Positions 34,108 to 43,161 of a stretch of DNA of 64,000 nucleotides are shown piece after piece; position 1 is the first letter of the stretch; each line of letters opens with the position of its first letter. A program made the position numbers and the translations under genes. This stretch comes from Alteromonas_E sp965248545. GTDB lineage: Bacteria > Pseudomonadota > Gammaproteobacteria > Enterobacterales > Alteromonadaceae. The stretch is from contig OZ252110.1 in the NCBI GenBank assembly GCA_965248545.1, forward strand, positions 2,046,001-2,110,000. Direction: 5' to 3'. A model generated the notes under the pieces. That model worked only from the letters and a program-made list of their open reading frames with translations. It ran no database searches and was not told where the DNA came from.

Positions 34108-35031
34108 ATGTTTGCATTGGATATCAAAGGTCTCAAAAAGACCTATAAAGGTGGTGTTGAAGCACTGAAAGGTGTTGATCTGCAAGTTGAAGAAGGTGAC
34201 TTTTTCGCGTTGCTAGGCCCGAATGGCGCGGGAAAGTCCACAACGATCGGTATTATTTCGTCTTTGGTGAATAAGAGTCATGGTGAGGTTAGCGTATTTG
34301 ATTATTCCATCGATACTGATTTGACCTTAGCGAAATCGCAAATTGGTTTGGTTCCCCAGGAATTTAATTTCAACCAGTTTGAAACCCTGATGCAAATCGT
34401 ACTCAACCAAGCGGGTTACTATGGTGTGCCGCGCTCTGTCGCGCGCGAGCGTGCCGAAAAATACCTAAAGCAGCTCGACCTTTGGGAAAAACGCGATGCG
34501 CGGGCAAGAGAGTTATCCGGCGGGATGAAACGTCGCCTGATGATTGCCAGAGCGCTGATGCATGAACCAAAAATGCTGATCCTAGATGAACCTACCGCAG
34601 GCGTTGATATCGAAATACGCCGCTCAATGTGGCAATTCTTACAAGACATAAACCAGCAAGGTATTACCATAATCCTTACGACTCACTATCTGGAAGAAGC
34701 GGAGAGCCTGTGTCGCAATATTGCCATTATTGATAAAGGGCAAATCGTTGAAAACACCAGTATGAAAGCGCTACTAGCCAAGCTCAATGTTGAAACCTTC
34801 GTGCTCGACATTGCACCCACTACCGAGACACCTGTTTTGGGTAACTATCCAACACGCTTGCTCGACGACCATACGTTAGAAGTTGATGTTCATAAAAGTG
34901 AAGGGTTGAGTCCCGTATTTGCGCTGTTGTCTGAACAAGGTATTGAAGTGATGAGTATGCGTAATAAGGCGAATCGATTGGAAGAATTATTCGTCCGTTT
35001 AGTTGAATCTGGTCGAGCGAATCAGCAGTAG
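34108..35031 (+). CDS. yadG: ABC transporter ATP-binding protein (YadG-like)
   Basis: 307 aa ATPase of a two-gene ABC-2 exporter. Walker A GPNGAGKST (about residues 37-45), Q-loop VPQEFNF, signature LSGGMKRRL, Walker B MLILDEPTAG and switch histidine TTHYLEEAE are intact, with a C-terminal accessory domain. GAGAAG lies upstream of the ATG. It is followed 10 bp later by the permease gene. The exported substrate is not known for this family. Confidence 0.93.
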   Translation: MFALDIKGLKKTYKGGVEALKGVDLQVEEGDFFALLGPNGAGKSTTIGIISSLVNKSHGEVSVFDYSIDTDLTLAKSQIGLVPQEFNFNQFETLMQIVLNQAGYYGVPRSVARERAEKYLKQLDLWEKRDARARELSGGMKRRLMIARALMHEPKMLILDEPTAGVDIEIRRSMWQFLQDINQQGITIILTTHYLEEAESLCRNIAIIDKGQIVENTSMKALLAKLNVETFVLDIAPTTETPVLGNYPTRLLDDHTLEVDVHKSEGLSPVFALLSEQGIEVMSMRNKANRLEELFVRLVESGRANQQ

Positions 35032-35041
35032 GAGAAACCGC

Positions 35042-35812
35042 GTGAATCATTTGTATTTTGTAGCATTGCGTACGATTTGGATTAAAGAGTGCACGCGCTT
35101 CTTGCGTATTTGGGTTCAAACACTTGTCCCGCCTGCTATAACTATGAGTTTGTACTTTGTTATTTTTGGCAGTTTGATTGGTAGTCGAATTGGTCAAATG
35201 GGCGGTTTTAGTTACATGGAGTTCATTGTTCCTGGCTTGATCATGATGTCAGTGATAACCAATAGCTACTCTAATGTTTCGTCTTCATTTTTTAGCGCCA
35301 AGTTTCAGCGCAACGTCGAAGAATTACTCGTGGCACCAGTCCCGACGTGGGTAGTGATCATGGGCTTTGTCGGTGGTGGTGTTGCTCGAGCCATGCTAAT
35401 CGGCATCATCGTCACATGTGTCTCAATGTTGTTTGTTGATGTGCAAATCTACAACCTCGGAATCATTGTTTTAACCTTAATCTTAACATCGACGATGTTC
35501 GCCACTGCGGGTTTGATCAATGCTGTTTTCGCCAAGACCTTTGATGACATATCCGTCGTACCTACATTTGTGTTAACACCTTTGACGTATTTGGGCGGTG
35601 TCTTTTATTCGCTGAGTCTTTTGCCTGAGTTTTGGCAATGGGTCAGTAAAGCTAATCCGATAGTGTATATGGTTAACGGTTTTCGGTACGGATTCTTGGG
35701 CGTGTCTGACGTCAATGTAATGACCTCGATTGGTTTGTTAGTCGTGTTCAATGTCATCTTGTTTTCAATCGCTTATAGCTTGTTGCAACGCGGTGTCGGG
35801 ATACGCAGTTAA
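35042..35812 (+). CDS. yadH: ABC-2 type permease (YadH-like)
   Basis: 256 aa, six hydrophobic segments; very close to E. coli YadH in segments such as MRIWVQTLVPP-like RIWVQTLVPPAITMSLYF, FQRNVEELLVAPVP and VPTFVLTPLTYLGGVFYSL. The start was set at GTG 35042 (MNHLYFVALRTIW), which matches the family N-terminus and has AGGAG 6-7 nt upstream; upstream codons would overlap yadG. It forms the membrane part of the YadGH exporter. Confidence 0.93.
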   Translation: MNHLYFVALRTIWIKECTRFLRIWVQTLVPPAITMSLYFVIFGSLIGSRIGQMGGFSYMEFIVPGLIMMSVITNSYSNVSSSFFSAKFQRNVEELLVAPVPTWVVIMGFVGGGVARAMLIGIIVTCVSMLFVDVQIYNLGIIVLTLILTSTMFATAGLINAVFAKTFDDISVVPTFVLTPLTYLGGVFYSLSLLPEFWQWVSKANPIVYMVNGFRYGFLGVSDVNVMTSIGLLVVFNVILFSIAYSLLQRGVGIRS

Positions 35813-35820
35813 GTCAGCCT

Positions 35821-36477
35821 ATGAGCCAGATAGTTCACGGGATTACGACTACTCAAACACAGCCGCATGACAAGCTCATCGAATATGTGGAGCGATATCA
35901 ACGAGCGGCCAGAGGTAGACCTGTTAGCGCCCACACCCAAGCTGCGTTTGATGAGAGTCTAAACTGGCTGGACGATTGGCAGGGCGATATCATCTTTGAC
36001 TCGTGTTGTGGTGTGGGGGAGAGCACCGCTGCGATTGCTAAGCAGTTTCCGGATGCAAAGGTCATTGGTATCGACAAATCAGCGGCGCGCTTGGCCAAGC
36101 ATGCGCACTATGGTACCTCACAGGACAACTATCGAGTGTTACGCGCCGATGTTAATGACTTTTGGTTTCTAGCCCATCAGCATGGTATGCGGCTAAGCCA
36201 TCATTTCTTGCTGTACCCCAACCCCTACCCGAAACCGTCTCAAGTCCAGAAACGCTGGCATGCAGGGCCTGCGATGCCCGATTTTGTCCGGTTAGGCGGC
36301 AAGATTCAGGTGCGCAGTAATTGGCAAATACTGGTACAAGAATTTCAGATAGCATTATCCGTTTATGGGATACAAGCGATGGTTACTGAGGTCGAGGCGA
36401 CGGAACCTATGACGCCTTTTGAACGGAAATACCAAGCGGCCGGGCAGCAATGCTGGCAACTTGATAGCGTGGATTAG
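35821..36477 (+). CDS. SAM-dependent methyltransferase, TrmB-like paralogue
   Basis: 218 aa with a Rossmann methyltransferase fold: motif I IFDSCCGVGESTAAIA, motif II VIGIDKSAARL and a motif LLYPNPYPKPSQVQKRWH that mirrors the FPDPWPKKRHHKRR loop of tRNA (guanine-N7) methyltransferase TrmB. The pattern suggests a divergent TrmB relative; the true trmB is usually elsewhere (next to mutY/yggX), so this may be a paralogue with another RNA or protein target. It starts 8 bp after yadH, probably in the same transcript. Convergent with the EAL gene. Confidence 0.78.
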   Translation: MSQIVHGITTTQTQPHDKLIEYVERYQRAARGRPVSAHTQAAFDESLNWLDDWQGDIIFDSCCGVGESTAAIAKQFPDAKVIGIDKSAARLAKHAHYGTSQDNYRVLRADVNDFWFLAHQHGMRLSHHFLLYPNPYPKPSQVQKRWHAGPAMPDFVRLGGKIQVRSNWQILVQEFQIALSVYGIQAMVTEVEATEPMTPFERKYQAAGQQCWQLDSVD

Positions 36478-36487
36478 CGCTGCTGAT

Positions 36488-37207
36488 TTACTGCGTGCTC
36501 ACGGCGGCATTCGGGTGGCTGAATAAGTAACCTTGGGCGTAACGAATGGGTAGCTGGTTCAACAGGGATAAGGTCGATTGAGTTTCTATGTGTTCGGCGA
36601 CAATCGACACTGAGTGATTGTTGGCAACATCGCAGAGGTGATCAACAAAATCATGGATGGCATTATCATCAACGTACTTGTTGATTAAACTTCCACTTAA
36701 TTTGATGCCACGTATGGGCAGTGTTAGTAAGCGCTGCATGTTGACTGGTGTCGCACCAACATTGTCGATAAACACCCCAATCCCAAACTTTGCACATCGC
36801 TCTACAAACACCGTTAGTTCCTGCTCGTAATGCAATGCCGCGTGAGCCGTTAGTTCGATGCTAATCCGCTGCCGGTTAGGGTATTCTTCCAGTAACTCAT
36901 GCAGAAAAGGCAACAACTGAGGATTAAGCAAATCCTGTGTGTCGAGATTGATATTCCACGGTATGTTCATATTGCGAAAGTACTGGGCACTCTGAATTAA
37001 CATGGTCTCGGTGAGTTGTTGGCACCAGTTATTGCGCTCGACGATGAACAAAAACTCGCTGGGTAAGAACGTATGATCTTGTTCGCCAATTAGCCTCGCC
37101 AAACACTCATACCGCCAGACGCTATCCGTTTCCAGATCCATAATCGGCTGAAAAAATGGCACTATGCGATCGAGTGAAAAAGTATCAGTGATCTCTTTTA
37201 TTGGCAT
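36488..37207 (-). CDS. Stand-alone EAL domain protein, partly degenerate
   Basis: 239 aa, a single EAL domain with no membrane segment. Recognisable motifs: YECLARL in place of EALLR, NINLD, IELTAH, FIDNVGA in place of the DDFGTG segment, IKLSG, VAEHIET and AQGYLFSHP. The second of the two metal-binding aspartates is asparagine (D-N), and the glycine loop after it is altered. Hydrolysis of c-di-GMP may therefore be reduced or lost; a c-di-GMP receptor role is possible. Convergent with the methyltransferase gene. Confidence 0.85.
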   Translation of the reverse strand: MPIKEITDTFSLDRIVPFFQPIMDLETDSVWRYECLARLIGEQDHTFLPSEFLFIVERNNWCQQLTETMLIQSAQYFRNMNIPWNINLDTQDLLNPQLLPFLHELLEEYPNRQRISIELTAHAALHYEQELTVFVERCAKFGIGVFIDNVGATPVNMQRLLTLPIRGIKLSGSLINKYVDDNAIHDFVDHLCDVANNHSVSIVAEHIETQSTLSLLNQLPIRYAQGYLFSHPNAAVSTQ

Positions 37208-37384
37208 TCAGTACTTACTTCTCTAGGCTTGTTATTAAACTATAACAGATCATTTCTGAATGGGTATCTTGATTGTTGCGTAAAACTGACCCGAAAAACT
37301 TGGTAAATGTTGCCATCTGGGGTAAAGTCCGCGATCACCGTGCAAACGGTAGGCATGCGTTTATTGGTGTTAGAGGGTGTTTGT

Positions 37385-39016
37385 GTGAGTAAAGCTGAAG
37401 TCAGTATGAGTCATCTGATTCGGGTGTTTACTAAACCTGAACAGGTGAATTCAAAGCTCGCTCAAATCGAGCAGCACATTTCAGACAATCTTGCCGATTT
37501 TTTGTCTCAGCACGTGGTGGCTAAAAAAACGTCCCTCGAGGAAATTGAGAAAGATTTTGATTCTGCCGTTATACCTGAGATTCCCGATTTCGTCTCGACC
37601 CACGCAGAAGCCTTGTTAGAAAAGCTAGTTGCGCATTCAGTCAATACGTATTCGCCGACATTTATCGGCCACATGACCTCTGCATTACCCTATTTCCATT
37701 TGCCGTTGGCGAAATTGATGGTTGGGTTAAATCAAAACCTCGTCAAAATTGAAACGTCGAAAGCCTTTACTCCACTTGAGCGTCAAGTGTTGGGGATCAT
37801 GCACAATGTTATCTATCAACAACCCGATGGGTTCTATGACCAACATTTACACAGTGCTAGACATAGCTTAGGCGCATTTTGCTCGGGTGGGACAGTCGCC
37901 AATATGACAGCTTTATGGGTCGCAAGAAATAACCTATTAGGCCCGCAACCCGGTTTTCCCGGCGTGTCACGCACGGGTCTAATGGCTGCTTATCAACATT
38001 ATGGCATCGATGGTATCGGTGTGGTTAGCTCAAAACGCGGGCATTACTCGCTTGGGAAGGCAATGGACCTGCTCGGTGTTGGCCGAAACGAGATGATCAT
38101 GATTGATTGTCCTTCGCAAACGTTGTCGCCTGAAAAGGCCCTACAAGCAGGATTGGCCTATCAGCAGCAAGGTAAAAAGCTGCTTGCTGTTGTCGGTGTG
38201 GCAGGGACCACGGAAACCGGTCACATCGATCCACTAGATGAACTGGCTGATGTTGCTAAAGAATTGGGTTGCTGGTTCCATGTGGACGCTGCTTGGGGCG
38301 GCGCAACCCTATTTTCAGAACGCTATAGAAATAAATTAATCGGCATTGAGAAAGCGGACTCAGTCACCATTGACGCGCACAAACAAATGTATGTGCCAAT
38401 GGGCGCAGGTATGGTCTTGTTTAAAGACCCTCAAAAAGCCAACGCGGTTCGCCATCATGCTCAATATATCCTCCGAGAGGGTTCAAAGGACTTAGGTGCG
38501 ACCACACTTGAAGGGTCACGCAACGGAATGGCAATGCTGGTTTATGCGTCGTTGCATATTCTCGGTCGCCAAGGCTACGAGCTGCTTGTGAATCAAAGCA
38601 TTGAAAAGGCTCGCAGATTTGCTGACATGATTGACCAAGAGCCCAACTTTGAGCTAGTCACTAAGCCAACATTAAGTTTGCTAACCTACCGTGTCGTGCC
38701 GCAGGGTATATTGGCACTCATGAATAACGCAAATCGGGCCCAACGAAATGAAATTAACGATGTGCTCAACAAGCTTGTCGTCAATGTGCAAAAGCGTCAA
38801 CGCGAGGCCGGTAAATCATTCGTCTCTCGCACACGCTTAACCACTCATCAGTATGCCGACGAAGCAATCACCGTCTTCAGAGTCGTATTGGCCAACCCAT
38901 TGACGACGGACCAGGATTTACACGATATTTTAGCCGAACAAATTGAGATCGCTCAGCAATGTCCTCAGTGGCAAACGTTAATGGCATTGACTATGCCACA
39001 AGCAAATCGCGCCTAA
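37385..39016 (+). CDS. panP: Pyridoxal-dependent aspartate 1-decarboxylase PanP
   Basis: About 543 aa from GTG 37385, which has GAGGG at 7-nt spacing. Fold-type I PLP decarboxylase; the Schiff-base lysine is in DSVTIDAHKQMYVPMG and the HVDAAWGG motif precedes it. PanP makes beta-alanine from aspartate, replacing the pyruvoyl enzyme PanD in several marine gammaproteobacteria. panC and panB, the other pantothenate genes, lie just downstream on the other strand, which supports this assignment over a glutamate or diaminobutyrate decarboxylase. Confidence 0.92.
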   Translation: MSKAEVSMSHLIRVFTKPEQVNSKLAQIEQHISDNLADFLSQHVVAKKTSLEEIEKDFDSAVIPEIPDFVSTHAEALLEKLVAHSVNTYSPTFIGHMTSALPYFHLPLAKLMVGLNQNLVKIETSKAFTPLERQVLGIMHNVIYQQPDGFYDQHLHSARHSLGAFCSGGTVANMTALWVARNNLLGPQPGFPGVSRTGLMAAYQHYGIDGIGVVSSKRGHYSLGKAMDLLGVGRNEMIMIDCPSQTLSPEKALQAGLAYQQQGKKLLAVVGVAGTTETGHIDPLDELADVAKELGCWFHVDAAWGGATLFSERYRNKLIGIEKADSVTIDAHKQMYVPMGAGMVLFKDPQKANAVRHHAQYILREGSKDLGATTLEGSRNGMAMLVYASLHILGRQGYELLVNQSIEKARRFADMIDQEPNFELVTKPTLSLLTYRVVPQGILALMNNANRAQRNEINDVLNKLVVNVQKRQREAGKSFVSRTRLTTHQYADEAITVFRVVLANPLTTDQDLHDILAEQIEIAQQCPQWQTLMALTMPQANRA

Positions 39017-39083
39017 GTTTTCATTCGAGTTGACTATTTTTTAAGCTCTCTTTACTGTTAGGCGGCTGAAACCGGTGACAGAA

Positions 39084-39590
39084 ATGCCAACAAATTTGAT
39101 CAAATACAAAATTTTCCCCGAACACCATGCCGTTGTCGCATGGCTATGTGGCGATGTTGCGTTTGAACACATGAATCGGTATTTATATAAGTTATCGATC
39201 GACCCTGACTTCGTCGTCGGTATGAATAGTTATTATGATTTGTCTTTCTGTACGGACATGGACGGCGACTTAGCATCGGCAAGTGATTTTGCGCAGCGCC
39301 TGAATGATGAAAAATACGTCGTTGCACCCTCGCGAACAGCGATTTTATTGCCCGATAATCAGCCCAAGGTAAAACGTATCATAGAAGGTTTGGTCCTGAT
39401 GATGTCTGGCTCTCCGATCGCACATCAGAGTTATACGCAGTCAGAGGTCCATCTGGCTTTTGGTTTTCTGAATTTTAGTCAGGGATTTCGAGACACCGTT
39501 CTCGCTTTAGCCCGCCAAGCTGGCGATATGAATCTTGATTCACAGGCTGTAAATCAGGCTTTAAAAGCGGTTGACTATTCGTCCAACTGA
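39084..39590 (+). CDS. Hypothetical protein, possible SpoIIAA/STAS-like fold
   Basis: 168 aa from ATG 39084 (GGTGA at 5-nt spacing). No signal peptide or membrane segment. An alternating beta-alpha pattern (HHAVVAWLCGDV, VVGMNSYYDLSFCTD, SRTAILLPDN) resembles SpoIIAA/STAS-like domains, but no catalytic motif is visible and I cannot name a function. Its 3' end overlaps the panC 3' end by 16 bp on the opposite strand. It follows panP by 67 bp and may share its transcript. Confidence 0.7.
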   Translation: MPTNLIKYKIFPEHHAVVAWLCGDVAFEHMNRYLYKLSIDPDFVVGMNSYYDLSFCTDMDGDLASASDFAQRLNDEKYVVAPSRTAILLPDNQPKVKRIIEGLVLMMSGSPIAHQSYTQSEVHLAFGFLNFSQGFRDTVLALARQAGDMNLDSQAVNQALKAVDYSSN

Positions 39591-40429
39591 AGTTGAATAT
39601 TGTCAATCAAACGTGTTTTGCCTAAAAAGGCTGCGGCCAAGATAACTAAATTATCATCTTCATGACTAGGGTGTAGCAAACTCTCTGCAGCGCGGATCTC
39701 TATATAATCAGGCTTAAAACCTTGCTTGGCGAGTTCACTCTTGGCATCGCTAATCAAGCGCCGAAAATCTCTACGTCCAGCGACAATGTTGTCCGCAAGC
39801 TCACTGATACAACGATACAGTAGCGGTGCTAGCTGACGTTGTTCAGCGGTCAAATAGCCATTTCGCGAACTCATGGCCAAACCATCATTTTCGCGTTCAG
39901 TAGCTACACCGTGGACTTCAAGGTTCATAGATAGATCTGTGACCATTGCTTTGATCACCTGCAACTGCTGAAAGTCTTTTTCGCCAAAGTAGGCTTTATT
40001 TGGCTGTACCATGTTAAACAGTTTTGAAACGATCGTTGCAACGCCGCGAAAGTGACCCGGGCGACTTGCGCCACAAATCATGTATGAAATACCCGGCACT
40101 TCCACAAAAGTTTGCTGCTCCAATCCACGCGGATAAATGTCTTTCACTGATGGCGTGAACAATACATCCACACCGAGGTCTGACAAGGCTTGGCTATCAG
40201 CTGCAAGTGTACGAGGATAGGCATCCAGATCTTCATCAGGTCCGAACTGCAGCGGGTTGACAAAAATGGACACGACGACGATGTCAGCGTTGGCCTTCGC
40301 CTTTTTCACTAGCTTCAGGTGTCCTTGATGTAAATTCCCCATAGTCGGTACAAATGCGATCACGTCGCCTTTGAGTTGCCACTTGCGTCGCAATTCACGC
40401 AGCGCCTGAATATTTTCGATGATTTGCAT
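39575..40429 (-). CDS. panC: Pantoate--beta-alanine ligase
   Basis: 284 aa. Joins pantoate and beta-alanine with ATP in the last step of pantothenate synthesis. The nucleotide-binding signature PTMGNLHQGHL (about residues 28-38), SIFVNPLQFGPDEDLDAYPRT and YFGEKDFQQLQ, and the SSRNGYL loop are present. Length matches E. coli PanC. It is the last gene of the pcnB-folK-panB-panC run, 29 bp after panB, and its 3' end overlaps a plus-strand gene. Confidence 0.97.
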   Translation of the reverse strand: MQIIENIQALRELRRKWQLKGDVIAFVPTMGNLHQGHLKLVKKAKANADIVVVSIFVNPLQFGPDEDLDAYPRTLAADSQALSDLGVDVLFTPSVKDIYPRGLEQQTFVEVPGISYMICGASRPGHFRGVATIVSKLFNMVQPNKAYFGEKDFQQLQVIKAMVTDLSMNLEVHGVATERENDGLAMSSRNGYLTAEQRQLAPLLYRCISELADNIVAGRRDFRRLISDAKSELAKQGFKPDYIEIRAAESLLHPSHEDDNLVILAAAFLGKTRLIDNIQLQLDE

Positions 40430-40458
40430 ATTTCAGCCTTACTTTCGCGGGAGGTAGA

Positions 40459-41253
40459 CTATTCGAAACTGTGTTCTTTGCCGGGGAACACGCCTTTCTT
40501 TACATCGTCGATAAACTGCACCACTGCACTGCGGATATCACCGTATTCAGTAAGATAGTTTTTAGAGAATTTGGGCATATAGTTAGCACTGATTCCTAAC
40601 ATATCGTGCATAACGAGAATTTGACCATCACAATCGACTCCTGCACCAATGCCAATGACAGGAATATCCACAGCCTCGCTGATCCGCTTACCGAGTGATG
40701 TTGGAACGCATTCAACTACCAATAATTGTGCGCCCGCTCGCTCGAGTGCCTGTGCCGAAGCTACCAGTGCATTGGCTTTTTCTGCATCTCGGCCTTGGAC
40801 TTTAAAACCCCCAAACACGTGCACTGACTGTGGCGTTAGACCAATGTGTCCGCACACTGGAACGCCACGTTCAACCAAGCCTGCTATCGTTTCAGCGAGC
40901 CATTCGCCACCTTCTAGTTTCACCATACTGGCGCCTGAGGCCATCAACTGAGCTGCATTTTGATACGTTTGCTCTGGGGTTGCATAACTCATGAACGGCA
41001 TGTCCGCGACAATCATCGCTTGCTGAGCACCCTGAGCAACGCTGCGGGTGTGGTAGCAAATATCATCAACGGTAACACTCAGGGTGTCATCACGGCCCTG
41101 TAAGACCATGCCGAGAGAATCGCCGATCAAAATAAGGTCGACACCAACCTCATCGAACAATTTTGCAAAACTAGCGTCATACGCAGTAAGTGCAGTGATT
41201 TTTTCGCCATTTTGTTTGCTCAATTGCAAACTGGCGCTCGTTTTTTTCTTCAT
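40459..41253 (-). CDS. panB: 3-methyl-2-oxobutanoate hydroxymethyltransferase
   Basis: 264 aa TIM-barrel enzyme that transfers a hydroxymethyl group from methylene-THF to alpha-ketoisovalerate, first committed step of pantothenate synthesis. Conserved segments LTAYDASFAKLFDE, LIGDSLGMVLQGRDDTL, GHIGLTPQSVHVFGG and IPVIGIGAG are present. Its ATG overlaps the folK stop as ATGA, indicating translational coupling. Confidence 0.97.
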   Translation of the reverse strand: MKKKTSASLQLSKQNGEKITALTAYDASFAKLFDEVGVDLILIGDSLGMVLQGRDDTLSVTVDDICYHTRSVAQGAQQAMIVADMPFMSYATPEQTYQNAAQLMASGASMVKLEGGEWLAETIAGLVERGVPVCGHIGLTPQSVHVFGGFKVQGRDAEKANALVASAQALERAGAQLLVVECVPTSLGKRISEAVDIPVIGIGAGVDCDGQILVMHDMLGISANYMPKFSKNYLTEYGDIRSAVVQFIDDVKKGVFPGKEHSFE

Positions 41254-41780
41254 GCGGTCTGCTCCTGTGCTGGTTGTTCCGCCCTAAGACGTCTTAAGCC
41301 CTTTAATGAGCAATTCGCTACCCACGCCGAAATGGGTCTACCATCAGACATTACCATTTCCGGCACTAGTTCAAATAGTGGAACTAATACAAACTCTCGC
41401 TCTGCAATACCGTAATGCGGTATGGTCAGTCGCTTGGTTTGTATAATTTGTTGGTCGAACATTAGGATGTCCAAATCAAGGGTCCGTGGACCCCAACGTT
41501 CTTGTTTACGTTGTCGACCGAATTGTTGTTCAATTGATTGCAAGATATCCAGCAGCGTATCCGCCGAGCAGTTGCAGCGGACATGTGCAACAGCGTTAAC
41601 AAAGTCGTCTTGATTTTGCGGCCCCATTGGCGTGCTGACGTACAGTGAAGATGCTCCGACCATTTCTATGTCGGGCTGCTCGGCGAGTACCTTGATTGCA
41701 GCCTTTATTTGTTCGACCGGCGACCCTTTAGCCGGATTTTGCTCGTTACTGCCTAGGCCGATAAATACCTGCTCATGCAT
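41250..41780 (-). CDS. folK: 2-amino-4-hydroxy-6-hydroxymethyldihydropteridine pyrophosphokinase
   Basis: 176 aa from ATG 41780 (MHEQVFIGLGSNEQNP), which matches the family start and overlaps the pcnB stop by 8 bp; longer readings run back inside pcnB and are unlikely. HPPK of folate synthesis: transfers pyrophosphate from ATP to the pterin. Signature GPRTLDLDILMFD and the downstream LTIPHYGIAEREFVLVPL are intact. Coupled to panB by an ATGA overlap. The pcnB-folK order is as in E. coli. Confidence 0.94.
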   Translation of the reverse strand: MHEQVFIGLGSNEQNPAKGSPVEQIKAAIKVLAEQPDIEMVGASSLYVSTPMGPQNQDDFVNAVAHVRCNCSADTLLDILQSIEQQFGRQRKQERWGPRTLDLDILMFDQQIIQTKRLTIPHYGIAEREFVLVPLFELVPEMVMSDGRPISAWVANCSLKGLRRLRAEQPAQEQTA

Positions 41781-43146
41781 CAGTTTGTTTCGCTTTTGGT
41801 TTGCGTCGAGATGGACGGCGTCGGCTTTTTCGTTGTCCTGCATTGGCCATTTTGCGCCGCTGTTCAGGATCGGCATTTTGATACTCAGTCCACCACTGGG
41901 CGACCTCCAGGCTTTGACCACCTTCAATTTGACCTCGGACTAACATGAAGTCGTACGCTGCACGAAACTTTGGATGATTGAGTAGTGTTTGTGCTTTCCT
42001 GCCGAAGCGCTTCGGCAAACGCCACTGTAGATGCCAAATATCCCTGATGGTGACGCTGAAACGCTTGGGGATCATGATCCGCTTACTTTGTTCTGACAAT
42101 ACGTCATTGATTGCGATATTAAATGCATCATGCGGCTGTAACCCTGATTCCGCCAACAACTTCTGATACTTTTCTTCTAGCGGGTACCACATGAAAGCCG
42201 CTAGTAAGAATGCCGGCGTTACGCGCTGATTGTTGTTAATTCGATTGTCAGTATTGATTAGCACTTGTTCGATGAGCTGATATTCACGGCTCTGTTGGTT
42301 TTGCGCAACTTTGGTCAAGCTTGGGAACAATTGGCCGAAAAGACTGTACTCATTCAAAAGCTCAAAGGTGCTGAGCGCTTTTCCCGCCAAGAATAGTTTG
42401 AGGTACTCTTCAAAAAGTCGCGCCGCAGGTATATTGCTGAGGAGACCGTGCAAAGCATGTATCGGCTCGCCGGTGCGATCGGTGATATGCATGTCCAATT
42501 TAGCAGCGAACCGAATCGCTCTTAGCATTCGCACTGGATCCTCGCGATAACGAGTTTCGGGGTCACCAATCAGCTCAATTTCGCGATTCTTGATGGCTTT
42601 AACGCCATTGGCAAAATCGCTTACCGAGTAATCTGCAATGTTGTAGTACATTGCATTGATAGTGAAGTCTCGACGCTGCGCGTCCTCATCAATACTACCG
42701 AACACGTTGTCACGAGTCAGTTGACCATGCTCTGTCTGTGAGCCCAATGCTTGCTTTTCAGCCTGACTATCATGGTGCCCACGAAATGTGGCAACTTCGA
42801 TTATTTCTCTACCGAATACAATATGCGCAAGGCGAAAACGGCGCCCTATGAGACGGCAGTTTTTAAACTGAGCCTGAATTTGTTCCGGCGTAGCATTGGT
42901 GACAACATCAAAGTCTTTAGGGTGTTGCCCCAGCATAATGTCGCGGACACAACCCCCCACTAGATAAGCTTGATAACCGGCGCTGTTCAATCGATACAAT
43001 ACCTTCAGAGCGTTAGCACTGATTTCTGAGCGCGTGACAGGGTGTTCAGAGCGAGGAATCACCACGCGTTTTAATTCAACTGTCGACGATTGAGTGCCTG
43101 AATTGCTCAACGCATTGCGCATTTTTTGTATCACTTTGGTAATGAT
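41773..43146 (-). CDS. pcnB: Poly(A) polymerase I
   Basis: About 457 aa. Adds 3' poly(A) tails that promote RNA decay. Nucleotidyltransferase motifs VGGCVRDIMLGQHPKDFDVVTNATP (split here: VGGCVRD, DFDVVTNATP) and RRFRLAHIVFGREIIEVATF are present, followed by EDAQRRDFTINAMYYN and a basic arginine/lysine C-terminal tail. Start: no ATG fits a ribosome site. AAGGAG (43156-43161) lies 9 nt before AUC 43146 and 12 nt before AUU 43143; the encoded TKV and R residues align with the E. coli start, known to be AUU. GTG 43134 and ATG 43122 are the conventional alternatives. Upstream stop TAA at 43165-43167 limits the frame. Confidence 0.93.
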   Translation of the reverse strand: MITKVIQKMRNALSNSGTQSSTVELKRVVIPRSEHPVTRSEISANALKVLYRLNSAGYQAYLVGGCVRDIMLGQHPKDFDVVTNATPEQIQAQFKNCRLIGRRFRLAHIVFGREIIEVATFRGHHDSQAEKQALGSQTEHGQLTRDNVFGSIDEDAQRRDFTINAMYYNIADYSVSDFANGVKAIKNREIELIGDPETRYREDPVRMLRAIRFAAKLDMHITDRTGEPIHALHGLLSNIPAARLFEEYLKLFLAGKALSTFELLNEYSLFGQLFPSLTKVAQNQQSREYQLIEQVLINTDNRINNNQRVTPAFLLAAFMWYPLEEKYQKLLAESGLQPHDAFNIAINDVLSEQSKRIMIPKRFSVTIRDIWHLQWRLPKRFGRKAQTLLNHPKFRAAYDFMLVRGQIEGGQSLEVAQWWTEYQNADPEQRRKMANAGQRKSRRRPSRRKPKAKQTDA

Positions 43147-43161
43147 AAGCCTTGGCTCCTT
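43141..43161 (-). promoter_or_regulatory. pcnB ribosome-binding site with non-AUG start codons
   Basis: On the minus strand AAGGAG (43161-43156) is followed after 9 nt by ATC ATT ACC AAA GTG. Both ATC and ATT are in frame, and the SD is far (21 nt) from the first GTG. This parallels the rare AUU start of E. coli pcnB, which keeps expression low via IF3 discrimination. Confidence 0.6.

Noticed and set aside
41781..41927. Longer FolK start
   Set aside because: It would lie inside pcnB in another frame; the conserved FolK N-terminus begins at 41780.
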